Below are positions 52,681-64,000 of a stretch of 64,000 bases of DNA, piece by piece. A program made the position numbers and the translations under genes. Source of the stretch: Podocnemis expansa (taxonomy: Eukaryota; Chordata; Testudines; Podocnemididae); the NCBI GenBank assembly GCA_007922195.1, contig ML682118.1, positions 1,730,393-1,794,392 of the forward strand, read 5' to 3'. Below the pieces are notes generated by a model. It saw only the letters and a program-made list of their open reading frames with translations. It made no database searches and had not been told where the DNA came from. The first letter of the stretch is position 1. Each line of letters opens with the position of its first letter.

Positions 52681-53530
52681 AAAGATTAATTCAAATTGTA
52701 ACAGGTAAAGAAAATGGATACAAGGATGGTCCATGGAATGTAAAACCTGCCTTCTGAGAGGAGACTTAAAGAGCTTACCTTGGTTACCCTAACCAAAAGA
52801 AAGTTCAAGAGAGATATGATTGTCCTCTACAAATACATCAGAAGGATGAATACCAAGGAGGGAAAACAATTATTTGAATATAGCACCAATGTGGACACAA
52901 GAACAAATGAATACCAACTGCCTATCAGGAAATTTAGACTTGAAATTAGACACAGTTTCTAACCAGCAGAGGAGTAAAGTTCTGGAATAGCCATCTGAGT
53001 GAAGCTTTGGGAGCCAAAAAGATAATTGCCTTCAAAACTGAGCTTGATAAGTTTATGGAGGGGGTGGTATGATGGGATGGCCTACTTTGGAAATTGACTG
53101 ATTTCTGATCTTTGATTACTGGTGCTGGTTATGCCAGTGACCTGAGAAAAGAGATTGGATGCAGTGGGTTCTGAGTTGTTACAGACAATTCTTCCTTGGG
53201 TGGCTGGCTGGTGAGACTTGCCCTTATGCTCAGGGTTTAACTGATCATCATATTTGGTGTTGGAAAAGAATTTTCCCTCAGGGTTGATTGGCTAGGGCTC
53301 TGAGCATTTTTTTTTTTTTTGCCTTACTTTGTAGCATGGGACAAGGCTCACCTGCTGTTGGATACTTTTACCTTAAAGTCTTCAAATCATAATTTGGGAA
53401 CTTTAATAACTCAGTCATAACTTAGAGGCTTCTTGCTGGAGTGGTTGGGTGAGGTTTTATTGCCCTCACTGTGCAGGAGAAAAGACCAGATGATCATGCT
53501 GGTCACCTCTGACCTTTAAGTCTATGAGGT
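52085..53530 (+). repeat. CR1 LINE fragment
   Basis: Runs from the RT C-terminal half to the 3' tail (CAGATGATCATGCTGGTCACC, AAGTCTATGAGG). It parallels the CR1 at 26.9-29.9 kb block by block but is not interrupted. Confidence 0.85.
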
Positions 53531-53759
53531 AACTTTCATTCTGTCGAGCTTATAACCATAGCTACCAAAGCAGAAGCCAAGGTGGTATAGTAAACCATTA
53601 CTAAATTCACTTTAAATAAAGCAGAAGACTAAAAGATATACAAAAGATTCAATAGAATGTAAAAAAAAGACTGTTTTCAACTTTCCTAATATAGGAAATT
53701 GTTAACAAATCATTTTACTTTAAATAAAATAGAGAACTACAAAATAATACCCAATGTAT

Positions 53760-56260
53760 GTATGACAGGCTGCTCCCCAGATCCGGGCCAGTGTACCACT
53801 GTGACCCTCCAATGCCCACTCCTACTCCCTGATTTCCCATGCTTTGCCAAGTGACCACTCCTGAGTCAGTCCACTCTGGCTTCTGGAGTGCAATTGATCC
53901 CAAGTAGTGGGTGTATGCCCTCTGGCTACTCAGGGATTGTCCCCCAGTGAGCACTCCTAGCCCTAGGTACCACACCAGGAGCCACTGTGTACAAAGATTA
54001 GGAACCACTCCCAACCACCATACACTCATACCTGTCCATTAAACAAAAAATATGGATTTTGTCCAGCCTTCTTCACTTACAACCTCTAAAGATCAGACAG
54101 CTTTAGATAAAACAACTAGTAGTTTATTTATTAGATTAAAATTCTAAGTGAGAATATGACCAGTCATGGCAGAATCACAATTTAAATGAGTCAGGAGAGA
54201 CCACAAGGAAATCAAAGATAAAGCAGGTATACTACTCTAATATCTCTACTTAAACTGAGCTCACAGTTCAAGTATATGCTCAAGACATTTAGCTGTGAGA
54301 TATTTGTACAGCCAGTCACTGCCTGAAACCAGGCATGGCCCAGATTTTGCATGAAGTTGTTTCAGGGTGGAGATTCCCAGGCAACACCTCCCCCAACTCT
54401 TCAAAGTGTTCCTTCTTTGTTTCAGAACTTCCCCTTCTGGGCAGAGGTGAAACTTTTGTCTCTTCCTAGGCACCTTAATTAGCATGTCTTTGCTGCCTTT
54501 TCCCAGTATTTGTTTATTCACTGATGCTGAGAGAGTTCTGTGCATTCCACTCCTCTTTTGGCAATGGAAAACATGTTACGTGCTTGTGCACATGCATGAA
54601 GTCGTAGGAAGTGTGATGTCTTATTACTCCTATAGAATTGGTCATGAGCATCCACAAAGAAACACTGCATGATGTAAATTGGCACATAAACATGCAATCC
54701 CATTGTATAAGTGAACAGAAAAAATCATATAGATCATAATCCAGTGTGCAGATGTTCATCCCATGACAATTCATTTCACTCTGCTTTCCTAAAGCAACCC
54801 CCACTCCTGGGCTGTTTATGCATAAACTCCAACATGTAACCTGCTCCCAATTAAATGAATGAGTGCTTCTAGCCAGCCAATTCTTAACAAATAAATTAAT
54901 ATGCACCAGCCTTGTTATCTCATGTGTGATTCTCTAACTTCCTTGCAGGTCCAGAACTAGACTTTTTGGCACCTGTGGCAAGCAGCCCCAAAGGTGCCTT
55001 CCCCTGACCTGGAGCCTGATCCAGACTGGGGCCCAATCTGGGGCTGCGCTGTGGCCAGCATGGCGCTGGATCAGACCCCTGTCACCAGTGGTGGATCAGG
55101 GGCCTTTGGGCCTCCCCATTGGTGCCCCCTCCACTGAAAGGCCTCCCACCCAACAGGGAGCTAGTGTGGGGAGAGGCAGCTGGGTCCAGAGGACAGTTGT
55201 GGCCTGGCTGATTGGCTCCCGGGGGAGGTGGAGCAGAGTGCCGCACGTTGTATGGCTCACGTGGCAGTCAGCCCTGCCAGCCCCCGCCCGTCCAGTGGGG
55301 CTGCACTACCCCCCCCCCACGGATGGAGTGGCCAGCCCAGGGGTGGGGTGAGATGGGCTGGCTCAGCCCACCCCAGGGGCAGATTGTGGAAGGAGCTCAG
55401 AGCCAGGCCTCGGGCCAGCTGGCTCCATTCCTCTTCCCTTCCTAGTGCCAGGAGAGGGTGGAGGGCTTTGCCACCCTCTAAAATGGAACACCTGGGGCTT
55501 TGTCCCAGTTGCCCTGCCCTAGTTACGGCCCTGCTTCCTTGAAACAAAATGCACTACTTTACATAAATCAAGCAAACAAATGTATAAACTACAGAAGGAT
55601 ATCAAGTGGTTTTAAATCAAAGCTTAAGAAGTCAGATATGGTCAGCAGCAAAACAGTTTATAAACTAAGCTTCACTCTTACAGTAACCTTACCAACTTAC
55701 ATAATTCTCAACATTGGTTGGCTGTTTTCCCTCAGTTAGATTCTCTCCTCTGGTCAGCACTTCAGTTGCTTGATGGTGTTAGTAGATGGAGGTGAAAGAA
55801 ACAAAGAAGGACAAATTTCCCCTCTTTTTATAACATTCCTTCTCCCCTCAGCAGCTTTTTCCCCACCCCAAGGTCAAGTGGTGAATAATTTCTTTGTCTG
55901 TTCTTATCCATGTCATGGGTTAGTGAGCATTAATTCTTCATGTTTCCAAAGCAAGGGAAGTGTCTCATTCAAAAGTTTAAATTGATGCTTCTTTGATGCC
56001 CATGGTAGTCCTTTGTTCCTGGAAGGCAGAGCTGGGTTCATCTTATATATTCCTTGATGAGCTGTGAACTGCCACTCAGATCCTGGGGAGATAAAACAAT
56101 GAGGACACATCTTTGTGGGTATTACAGATTGAAGTCTCATAACTATATGCATGAAATTACAACAAACATGTTACTATATCAACAATGTTCAGTACATCAT
56201 GAGCCTTCCAAAGACATCTTCTATTACACACTTTGCACTAAAATGTAAAGGTCAAAATGT
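53760..56260 (-). repeat. Old retroelement-like segment, split by a hAT element
   Basis: Sequence on both sides of 54946-55533 rejoins at CTTCCTTG, showing that one older block was interrupted. It contains LTR-like or retroelement leader features (AGTTTATTTATTAG, and on the minus strand GGAGCAGCCTGTCA at the left edge) but no recognisable gag or pol frame. Ends and class are not settled. Confidence 0.4.
54946..55533. mobile_element. Non-autonomous hAT element (588 bp)
   Basis: Ends CAGGTCCAGAACTAG and CTAGTTACGGCCCTG, with a perfect 8-bp duplication CTTCCTTG (54938-54945 and 55534-55541). GC-rich interior with compositional open frames. Confidence 0.93.
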
Positions 56261-56747
56261 AATAAAATGTAAGAGTGAACATGGGAGTGGAGGGCATCAC
56301 AAAGATGCAGAGGCATTCTGGACCGACTCAAGAGCTGGAGAAATGAAGATCTTTGTGAGAACCAGAGAAGTGATGTTTACAGCAGTTCGGGTGACAGAGA
56401 TCAAGGTTTTAGCACTGGGGACAGCGGGAAAAAGGCAGTGTTCAGGGGCATTACTGTTTTGGGGTTAATTGGCATTTATCAAGAAATGGGGAATATGCAG
56501 CAGGAGAAGGAAAATCAAATGTGTTCCCAGTATTGGGAATTGGGAGGAAGGAAGACAAGTGGTGGTGTCAAAGGAGAAATAGATGGGCATTGAAAATATT
56601 CAAACACTTCTGGAAGAGCAAGCAGAGTGAAAACTAGGGACTCTTATCCTACTGAATAGCACCTGACTCTGAGAGACACCACATTGTGGGGAGCAAGGAT
56701 GGTGTGTAAGAGAAAGATGATAGAGGACAGCTTGCTCTCTCTCACAG

Positions 56748-56772
56748 TGTGTGTGTGTGTGTGTGCGCGCGC
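56748..56772. repeat. (GT)n / (GC)n microsatellite
   Basis: A GTGTGT run passing into GCGCGC. Confidence 0.85.
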
Positions 56773-57629
56773 TTGTTTACCTCTCCTGGGCAGGATCATA
56801 ATTGCTCCTCTCCATGTCATAGAACCTGTACTGTCAATTTATTTAGTCCATGAGTTTGAGAAGGGCTCTGAGCTCTCGATCACATGTGTTATGTGATGTT
56901 CAACATTGTCCTTTGTTGGGAAGAATCAGAATCCTTCATGTGTGCCTCATTAGGCCTAAAATGGCAAACAATGGAGTGTCTCCATAGCTGAGAGCAACAG
57001 AGGACTTGGCTTTCAGCAGCAGATCTTTGCTATATCTCTGCTATTTTGATTTATTTCTTGGTAGCCATGGTAACAAACAGCTGTGGAAGATGTCCTTGTT
57101 AAGTAACAGATTAATTACAAAGCCACTGTGATAATTAGATTTTTTTTTATTTTAAAATAAACATATATGCTATGTCCACACTTAGATGGTTAAATTAATT
57201 CAATGTGTATCAATTTAACAAAATTGAAATAAAAAAGACATTTAATTGATTTAATATGTCCCCACTAGAAACTCTAATCAAGCTACCATGTCCATGGACA
57301 GGATTTGCTAGTTTGATTTAGCAGAGGGGCACCATGAGAGGAGTGGCAAAATGGCCCCCAGGAAGGGCCATCCCCAGTTAATCTCATCAACACAGGATGT
57401 GACCTCAGCCCTCTGTCCATTCTGGCTGGCAAAAGGCTGAGTGAGATGGTTATGGATCCAGTCCAGCCCCCAAATCATGCTTGATGAGTTCCCAAGCCCT
57501 CTGCTAGCCTGAAAGGTGCCCTAGTCCAGTGGAGCACTCTGTTCCAGGACACTGAGGGCACCGAGTCTGACTCCTGCATCATCACAATGCTGGCACTGCA
57601 AGCTGGCACAGTCCCCCAGCTCCCTTCTG

Positions 57630-59880
57630 TGCCCCATCAAATCTGGGCACATCCCACCAGGAGAGACTGGTGGGAGCAGATAGTCCTAGCCATTTGGGAC
57701 AATGAGCAGTGGAAGAGGAACTTCCACATGACTAGGCAGACCATTGAACACCTGGTCAGATAACTCACCCTAGTCCTGCAGTGCAGAGACACCCTCATGA
57801 GACCTGCCATCCCTGTGGACAAGAGAGTGTCTGCTGCACTGTGGAAGATGGCTACTCCAGAGTACTACAGATCCATCACCTAGCTTTTTGGCATTGGGAA
57901 GTCCACTGTTGGGACAGTCCTCCAGCAGGTCAGCGGGGCCATTAATGAGGTCCTGCTACACTGCCTCATCACCCCAGGAGACCTGAGGGACACTGTGGAT
58001 CGCCTCACCACCCTTGTCCTCCTGAACTGTGTGGGCATTTTAGATGCCACCCACATGCCTGTGCAAGCCCAAGAGCACTGGGTGACTGAGTACCAGAACC
58101 ACAAAGGCTAACATTTGACGGTCCTCAGGCCATTGTGGATCACCAGAGCATCTTCATTAACACTTATGTTGGCTGGCTGGGGAGCGTGCACAATGCCCCC
58201 CTCCTTTGAAACTCTGCCATCTACAGGGGCATTAAGGCTGGCACCTTCTTCCCTCACATGACATCACCCTTGGGGATGTGCAGGTGACCATCTTCATTGT
58301 TGGGGATGCCACATACCCACTTCTCCCTTGTCTGATGAGGCCTTATATGTGTAAGGGGACTGATAGCCCCTTACTGAGAGTGAATGGGCCTTTTGATTGG
58401 CCACTCCCGCTTGGAAGCAGGACTCTGAAACAGACAGCCCCAGGGCCAGTGGGAGAGGCCAGTGTCCCAGGATGGCCTGATTGATTGAAAGTGCTCCCCT
58501 GCCCCTGAGCTGAAACTGCAGGCTGGACATGCCTGGGCAAGCCAGTGTGTGAGTCTGTGGGGCCGAGCTAAGGAGGCAGAGCTAAGCAGCCAGCAGCTGG
58601 GAGCCAGAGGACCCAGGAAGGGAGGCCAGGCTGACCTGATTTGTGCAGAGGAGACCCACAGCAGCTGGACCAGCAGAAAGCCAAGTGGAGCTGAGCAGAG
58701 CAGAGCAGAGCTGGAGGCAGTGACAGAGCTGGAGTTGCCTGAAGCTGGGGCAGGAGGCCAGAGAAGGAGCCCAAGGTGCTGAGCTCATCTGTGCAGCCCC
58801 ACAGCAGGAGGACCAGAGGAGCCACACTGAACCAGAGCAGCAGCTGGGAGCCGGAGTTGCAGCCATCTGGAGCCGGGTGTGGTGAGCAGCTGGGGAGCAG
58901 TGAAGGGGGGCTGACGCTGGGAAGAAGGGCCCTGCCCCTGGAGCTTGGGGACGTGTGGCCACAGCTGGAGCCTGCATCTGGCCCCCTGGATCATCCAGTC
59001 GCAGCCAGGCCTGGGCAGAGGGCTTGCAACATGGAGGACAGACTGTGAGACTGTTTCTCAGGCCCCAGAGACTCTGTTTGTAGTGCTCCCACACCAGGCA
59101 GCGGTGCTGGGGGTTTACTGTTCACCTTTTTCCACTTTTTTCTATTTTCTTATTGAGTTATTCTTTTTTATTTCTGTATGCTTAAATAAATTGTATATAG
59201 TGTATATAGTAACTGGTGGGCCAGAAGAGTGGTCAGTGTGGTCAGCACCCCGGAGTGGGGACACCCTAGCCCTGTCCTGAGAGACCACGATAAGAGTCAG
59301 GGTCGAGCCCCCAGGAATCCTGGGGCCCAGCCTTGTCAGGGTTGCAGAGACTCCTCCAAACAGGAGCTTGGGAGGTGAGCCTTTGAGGTCAGGCAGGCCT
59401 TGGGGTAAAGGAAGTGGGAGCAGGGACTCAGATCCTTTTGCTACCCACCTTCACCGGGGTGGTATACAAAGTCTGGGAAGTTCCCCACAAGAGCGGGTCC
59501 ATCCCCCCGCTTACATATGGAACCCCTCAACGGCAGTCGGGAGCTCTTTAGTTGCAGGCTGAACTAGTGCTGCCAGGTGATAGAGCATCCTTTTTGGTGG
59601 CTCAAAGCCAAGGAAAGATGTTTCCTCACATGACTCCACCTCACCAAGGAGACCACTGGTGAGGTCATGAGTGCCTGTGCTGCTCTGCATAACCTCTGCA
59701 AGCTGCAGGGAGAGAGAGTGGCCTTTATCTTGGAAGCTGAAGGGGAGCGAATCGCTGGGTCCTTTGCGCACCCTGAAGCAGTACCCCCAAGGGAACCAGT
59801 CCACCAGAGGGCTGTCAACATTTGTGAGGTGCTCAAGGACCTGTTTCTCAGCAAGGAACCACGAGGGCAGGGCCTGCTAG
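57630..59880 (+). pseudogene. PIF/Harbinger transposase pseudogene, split by an LTR
   Basis: Harbinger transposase is an RNase H-fold DDE enzyme related to HARBI1. Left part: RRDWWEQIVLAIWDN, FHMTRQTIEHLVR, LFGIGKSTVGTVLQQV (helix-turn-helix), then CVGILDATHMPV, the first-Asp motif, and GWLGSVHNAP, where the second catalytic Asp of the usual HDA is Asn. Right part after the LTR: IEHPFWWLKAKERCF and ACAALHNLCKLQGE, the C-terminal AFGRLKxRWR and LHN blocks. In-frame stops occur near 57760, 57880 and 58110. Inactive. Confidence 0.88.
58350..59515 (+). mobile_element. Solo LTR inside the transposase (1166 bp)
   Basis: Starts TGTAAGGGGACTG and ends CCCCCCGCTTACA (inverted TGTAAG/CTTACA), with a 4-bp duplication TATG (58346-58349 and 59516-59519). 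A 4-bp duplication suits gammaretrovirus-like (class I) elements. Polyadenylation signal TTAAATAAATTG near 59185 gives + orientation. Removing the LTR and one TATG rejoins the transposase frame. Confidence 0.9.
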
Positions 59881-60179
59881 CACACACCCTCTACTTCCCT
59901 GGATTGCCCCTGATAGCCCCCATCCACGTGCCCCTGCCCCTGCCAACCACCTTACCCATCCACCCCATCCCTATCCCCCACACAATAAAATCACAAAGGC
60001 AAATTTAAAAATGTTAAATGTGTTTCTTTTTGACAAAAAGGGGGTAGTTTTGGGGCAGTGAGGGGCTTTGGAGGTGATGGGAGGTTTGGCCCTTGGGGGG
60101 AGAACAGCGAGGTGGGCAACCAACTTGGTGAAGGGGGGGTTGTGGGGTGTTTGGAACCTTGAAGGGTGGGAAGGTCACA

Positions 60180-62760
60180 GGGGGATCAGCCCTGGAGCCC
60201 TGTGGGGGAGTGCCATGGACTTCCCTGCAGCCACCACAAGTCAGAGGGAGCTTGTGGCAAGGGATGGATGAGGCTCTGTGGGAAGCTCCCTTGGCTGCAG
60301 GGGGCCAGGTGGTTGGCAATGTGATGCAGGCTGGAGGCAACATCCTGCACAGCCACGCTTAGGGCCACCAATGCATTGCTCTGGCACTCCACTGCAGCGA
60401 TGACCTGGTCATCCACAATGGCCGTTTGCTGGAACTGGTGGAAGGCAGAGTCTAGACTGGTGACCAGCTGCTCCCTCCATGTCCATGTCACTTCATTGGC
60501 CTCCTGCCAGAACTGCAGGGTGTTTTGCAGAAGCTCCTGCCAGGTCCTGCAGGCCATCATCTTCCAATCTCTGGTGGGTGGTGGGCTCCCAGAAACCAGA
60601 TGGCAGGTGGCTGCATGAGCTTCAGCAGGTTTAGTGCCATCGGCTGGCTTGATAGCAGGGGATGCAGCCTGACAACACTTAACCACTGTGCCTCAGGGAC
60701 CTGCTGCATCACAGTCCAAGCCTTGTGTGACCCAGGCCTCCTAGGGTAACTGTCTGAATGTGCCAAAATCAGGGCAAGCTGCAAAACCAGGGGCCAACCC
60801 CCCAAACTACTGATGGGTGGTACTTAAAACAGTCTCCAAGTCAGTAACAAAACATGCTTCTGATTCCCCACTCTGGTCATCACCAAGCATAGCAAAACAG
60901 AAACAGCCTTCTTCTGCACATCAGTTCCTATGGTCCCATCTAGTCACTGTGCCTCTTAAAAAATAGGTTCTCCTGACCCCAAATGGGTCAGCTGCATCAC
61001 CCAGAATAATACAGGCTTGGATCTTGCCTGAAATACCATGCTGCCAGCCAATCCTTTAGTAACTACAACTAAAGGTTTAATATAAAAAGAAAACAAACAA
61101 AATAGGAGAGATGTTGAAGGGTCAAAGTGAATCACATACATACAAATGATTTAAAGTCTGTAGAAAACAAATCCTAGAAGATCCTGTAGTTTGCAGGTTA
61201 ATTCCATTCCTCTGATGTGCACCTAGCAGCAGCAGCAGCTGGGTGGGCGTCAGTCCTTTGTTCAGTCCCAGGAGAATAGTTCCAGAGAGGGGTGTTGGTT
61301 GCAGGCAGATTGAAGGCTAAAGAGAAAATGGAGATGGTTCCCCTGCCTTTTATCTCAGAGCCCTTGCCAGATCAAAATGGAGTTGGGCCACATGGTCAGT
61401 CCGGCTAACTGGTAAAACAGATTTCTTTTTGGGCCCACTGCAGCTGGGAGCTCTCCTGATGGGAGCCATTAAGAGGAACAATAGTTTTGCAGACACCCAG
61501 TCTGGGATTGCCTTAGGAACAAATCACTTGAACACATATAAAAACAAATAGATTTCTAATTTCTAATATAGGCATGATACCTGCATATAAAAAATATAAT
61601 CATTCTTAGCAGATTATAGCTTTTCTATTGATAACAAACATGGCATATCACATAAGGATTATTGCACATATGAAATATTAATGTGAAAAGTAATCATAAA
61701 CAGTCCCCCAGACCCAGACAGCATCATACCCTGTAGGACACAGCCCCAAAGGTACATGCACCCATGCTGTGCTGCTGGGGTTGGCCACTCTGCCCACGCT
61801 GGTGGGCAGCTTGCTGCCCAGGCCTGCATGCCATTGCTGTGGGCTGCATGCTGCCTGCCCATGACATTGTCACCTCTGGTGACCCCCCCACCTACCTGGG
61901 TGTGAGTGCTGCCTGCCTCATGGTCTCTGGACCCTGTTCCCCGTGGTAGAGTGTGCAGGTCCCCCCTGTCCCAGGACCATGCCCATCCCCAGGCCCTGTT
62001 CCCTCTGCTCTGCCTGTGTCACAGGCAGGTCCAGCCCTGCTCACATGGTGGGAGCGGGGAATACTCACCAACAGGTTCCCCAGGCATCTTTGAGATGTCC
62101 CCTCTGTGGGCTCATCCTCCTTTGGGCACTTACTCAGTCTCCCCTTCTTCCTTCTCCTCCTGGGGTTTTGCTTGTCCCTCCACCTAGGCAGGGAAGAGCT
62201 CCATGCTGGCTAGCAATGTGGCAGGTGGTGGGCTTCCCCGGAGGCAGCTGGGCTCACCCAAGACCAGAGATGCTTCAGGGTCCATCAAGTCCCCACCCAG
62301 GGTGGGGAGCTCTGCAGAGTTGTGGGTCCCTGCTGGCAGCCTGGTGGCCTCCTCACTGAGGAAGGCATGCAGCTCCGCATAACAGGGGCAGCTGGTGTTG
62401 CTTGATGCCACCCAGAGCTGCCTTGCCTCCATGACGCTGGCATAGTCCTGCCTGAGGGCCTTGACTTTTGCATCTGATCCATGGCCTGGCTGTGTCCTCA
62501 GGCCGGTAGTGTCAGGGCAAAGTCTGAGTACACATCTCAGTTGTGGTGCCTTGCCTGGAACTGGGAGATGATGTCCTCTGTCCCCCATACCTGGAGGAGG
62601 CAGAGGACATTCTAGTGTGCCCACATGGGAGCCCTGTGTCACCCCTGTGCTGGAGCAGTGTGACACTGAGACATGCTGTCAGCACTCTGCCAGTACACTG
62701 TCTGGCCAGGGTAGGCACTTCCTCCTTCCTGGTGCTGTGCACGCTGGGCGGAGAAATGGC
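60180..62760 (-). pseudogene. Harbinger Myb/SANT-like protein remnant, two exons
   Basis: First exon (about 62069-62760) contains KVKALRQDYASVMEARQ then YAELHAFLSEEATRL, the end of a Myb/SANT domain, and closes at TTG|GTGAGTATT. The second (about 60180-60690) has TWQELLQNTLQFWQEANEV and VECQSNALVALSVAV, the helical C-terminal region. The exon-intron layout equals that of the 19.3-20.4 kb copy (GTTGTCAGGCTGCAT is shared near the second exon). Stops and frameshifts near the N-terminus make it a pseudogene. Confidence 0.65.
60740..61735 (-). repeat. Retroelement-like insert in the Myb-like intron
   Basis: This kilobase is absent from the equivalent place in the 17.75-20.56 kb copy. It resembles the 53.8-56.3 kb segment in composition and in having an LTR-like flavour, but ends and target duplication were not resolved. 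Confidence 0.4.
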
Positions 62761-63341
62761 AAAGTGGCATTGAATTAATATAATGGTTATTTCAAAATAA
62801 TGTGGCTAAACTGCATTATTTCAAAATGGTCATTTTGATTTAACCATCATTTCAAAATAATGTGAGGTTTTATTATATTGAAATGGCATTTCCAAATATA
62901 GAAATGAGGGAGCTCCTCATTTCAGTATAAAGAATGCTACTGGAGATCTGCCCATCTTTAAATCAAGATAATCACCATTATTTTGATTTAAAGACCAAGT
63001 GTGAACATATCCGTAAATATTAAAGAGGGAAGGAAATTCCCCATCCTCTTTCTTTAGTCTCAATCATATCTGTTTTGATTCATTAGAAGGTGCAAATCCC
63101 GCCTCTACAGTGACAAGGACTGGATAGAGAAGGTGCAGAACTTGAAAGAAAATCTATGTGGTACACTTTCAAAAGATTTATGGAAGCCAGAAGATGCATA
63201 TAATACTTTGAGCCAGGCAGCTGATGATAAACTCTTCTCTGACTGATATCTGGGCTATTTACATTATCTATTTTATACTGAAGCAGGTGGGTTGCTGGGT
63301 AGATCAAGGTGGATCCATTGAGAAGCGAATGGATTTATTTA

Positions 63342-63345
<4 letters not shown>

Positions 63346-63396
<51 letters not shown>

Positions 63397-63406
63397 NNNN
63401 NNNNNN

Positions 63407-63452
<46 letters not shown>
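63346..63452. repeat. (TG)n microsatellite with a 10-N gap
   Basis: A TG run broken by ten N at 63397-63406, an assembly gap of unknown true length. Any reading frame through it is an artefact. Confidence 0.97.
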
Positions 63453-63457
<5 letters not shown>

Positions 63458-63754
63458 TGGAATTCAGGAGCAAAAGAGTGAAAAGATAATAACTCCTTCT
63501 AACATTGTCAAACTTTTACCATCAGCTCTTAAAGATGATTGAAATATCTGAGTATTTCTAATGCAAGGATTTGATAGGACAACCTGATGAATGAGATTGC
63601 GTTCTGTGATGAGTGGCTCTGTGGACATGTGGAAACACATGTACATGATATACCCTGACTGTAGTAAATCTTTTGTATGGTATCCTATAGTTTTTCTTGC
63701 CGGTATTTTAAAGGATGAAATGGACTCCAAGTTGGACAGTTATATTAGTACGTA

Positions 63755-63926
63755 ATGTTCCCTCTAAGCTGATGATGCAGCTGAGCAAGTTATGGACACA
63801 GCTGAGCAAGTTCCCTCCTGTTTCTGCCCCCAGGTCAGGCCCTTTCCCCACTGCCCACTGGCTCCCACAAGTGCTTTCATAACTTATTCAGTTGCATAAT
63901 CAGCTTAGAGAGAACATTGTAGAAAG
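63755..63926. mobile_element. Probable short hAT-like element
   Basis: Ends AATGTTCCCTCTAAGCTGAT and AATCAGCTTAGAGAGAACATT are inverted repeats. AGCTGAGCAAGTT is duplicated inside. Flanking 8-mers match only partly, so the exact ends are approximate. Confidence 0.6.
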
Positions 63927-64000
63927 GAAGGCATTTCTTTGCTATGAAAATGAATAGCCATCACTCCCTCACTATAGAAAAAGAATGAATCATGAAAATT

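Larger units (their letters stand above)
57169..63013. mobile_element. Large Harbinger element with convergent transposase and Myb-like remains
   Basis: Left end GCTATGTCCACACTTAG; right end, reversed, GGATATGTTCACACTTGG; the two share the TATGTYCACACTT core. The target duplication is not clear, so the pairing of ends is inferred. Inside, transposase (+) and Myb-like protein (-) converge on AATAAAATCACAAAGG near 59982. A provirus-type LTR (58350-59515) and a further retroelement-like insert (about 60740-61735) lie within. Without them the element would be about 3.7 kb. Confidence 0.65.

Noticed and set aside
63224..63542. Cys-Val repeat frames
   Set aside because: Translation of (TG)n with N; artefact.
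1..64000. CRISPR arrays, prophage or other prokaryotic systems
   Set aside because: No spaced identical repeats, operons or ribosome binding sites; introns and LINE/LTR content show a vertebrate genome.

Overview
This is a vertebrate nuclear genomic window. It is AT-rich and intron-rich, and most of it is interspersed repeats. The repeat set points to a reptile, most likely a turtle: CR1 LINE fragments with the RT-to-3'-end layout and a CTATGATTCT-like tail, a tRNA-headed SINE with a CR1-like tail, many elements with GGNTATGTCTACAC ends (PIF/Harbinger type, abundant in turtles and crocodilians), and several non-autonomous hAT elements. The turtle assignment is inference from repeat character; a crocodilian is not excluded. 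A 10-N assembly gap lies inside a (TG)n microsatellite near 63.4 kb.

One host gene is clear. It is on the minus strand from about 50.46 kb down to 8.27 kb and encodes a group IVC cytosolic phospholipase A2 (PLA2G4C, cPLA2-gamma). I assembled twelve coding exons (about 521 codons) by splice sites and phase: 50339-50455, 43756-43898, 40546-40744, 39139-39256, 36742-36882, 31046-31207 (or -31214), 29898-29948, 25736-25792, 15582-15677, 12117-12271, 8778-8946 and 8273-8430. The oxyanion glycine motif and Arg (GSGGGLR), the nucleophile Ser (GVSGS) and the dyad Asp (DAG) are all present. The exon with the first Met was not found. Two oddities stand out: a splice-phase break at the 31.2 kb exon, and a C-terminus ending SSSA instead of the prenylation box known from the human protein.

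The rest is a layered mobile-element landscape. 0-8 kb (downstream of the gene): a CR1 fragment, a pair of LTR-like direct repeats around a hAT element, a CR1 tail and a SINE. 8-50 kb (gene body): introns filled with CR1 fragments, hAT elements with 8-bp target duplications, Harbinger elements, solo LTRs and Penelope-like inverted repeats. 50-64 kb (upstream): a CR1, an old retroelement split by a hAT element, and a large Harbinger element.

Three long Harbinger copies (17.75-20.56, 44.94-47.72 and about 57.17-63.01 kb) carry remains of the two Harbinger proteins. In the last two a transposase on + faces a Myb/SANT-like protein on -. The third copy was split by an LTR at 58350-59515 (TSD TATG), and its transposase carries in-frame stops. 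Nested insertions give a relative order: CR1 first, then Harbinger, then LTR elements. I saw no CRISPR array, rRNA or intact tRNA gene, and no bacterial features.
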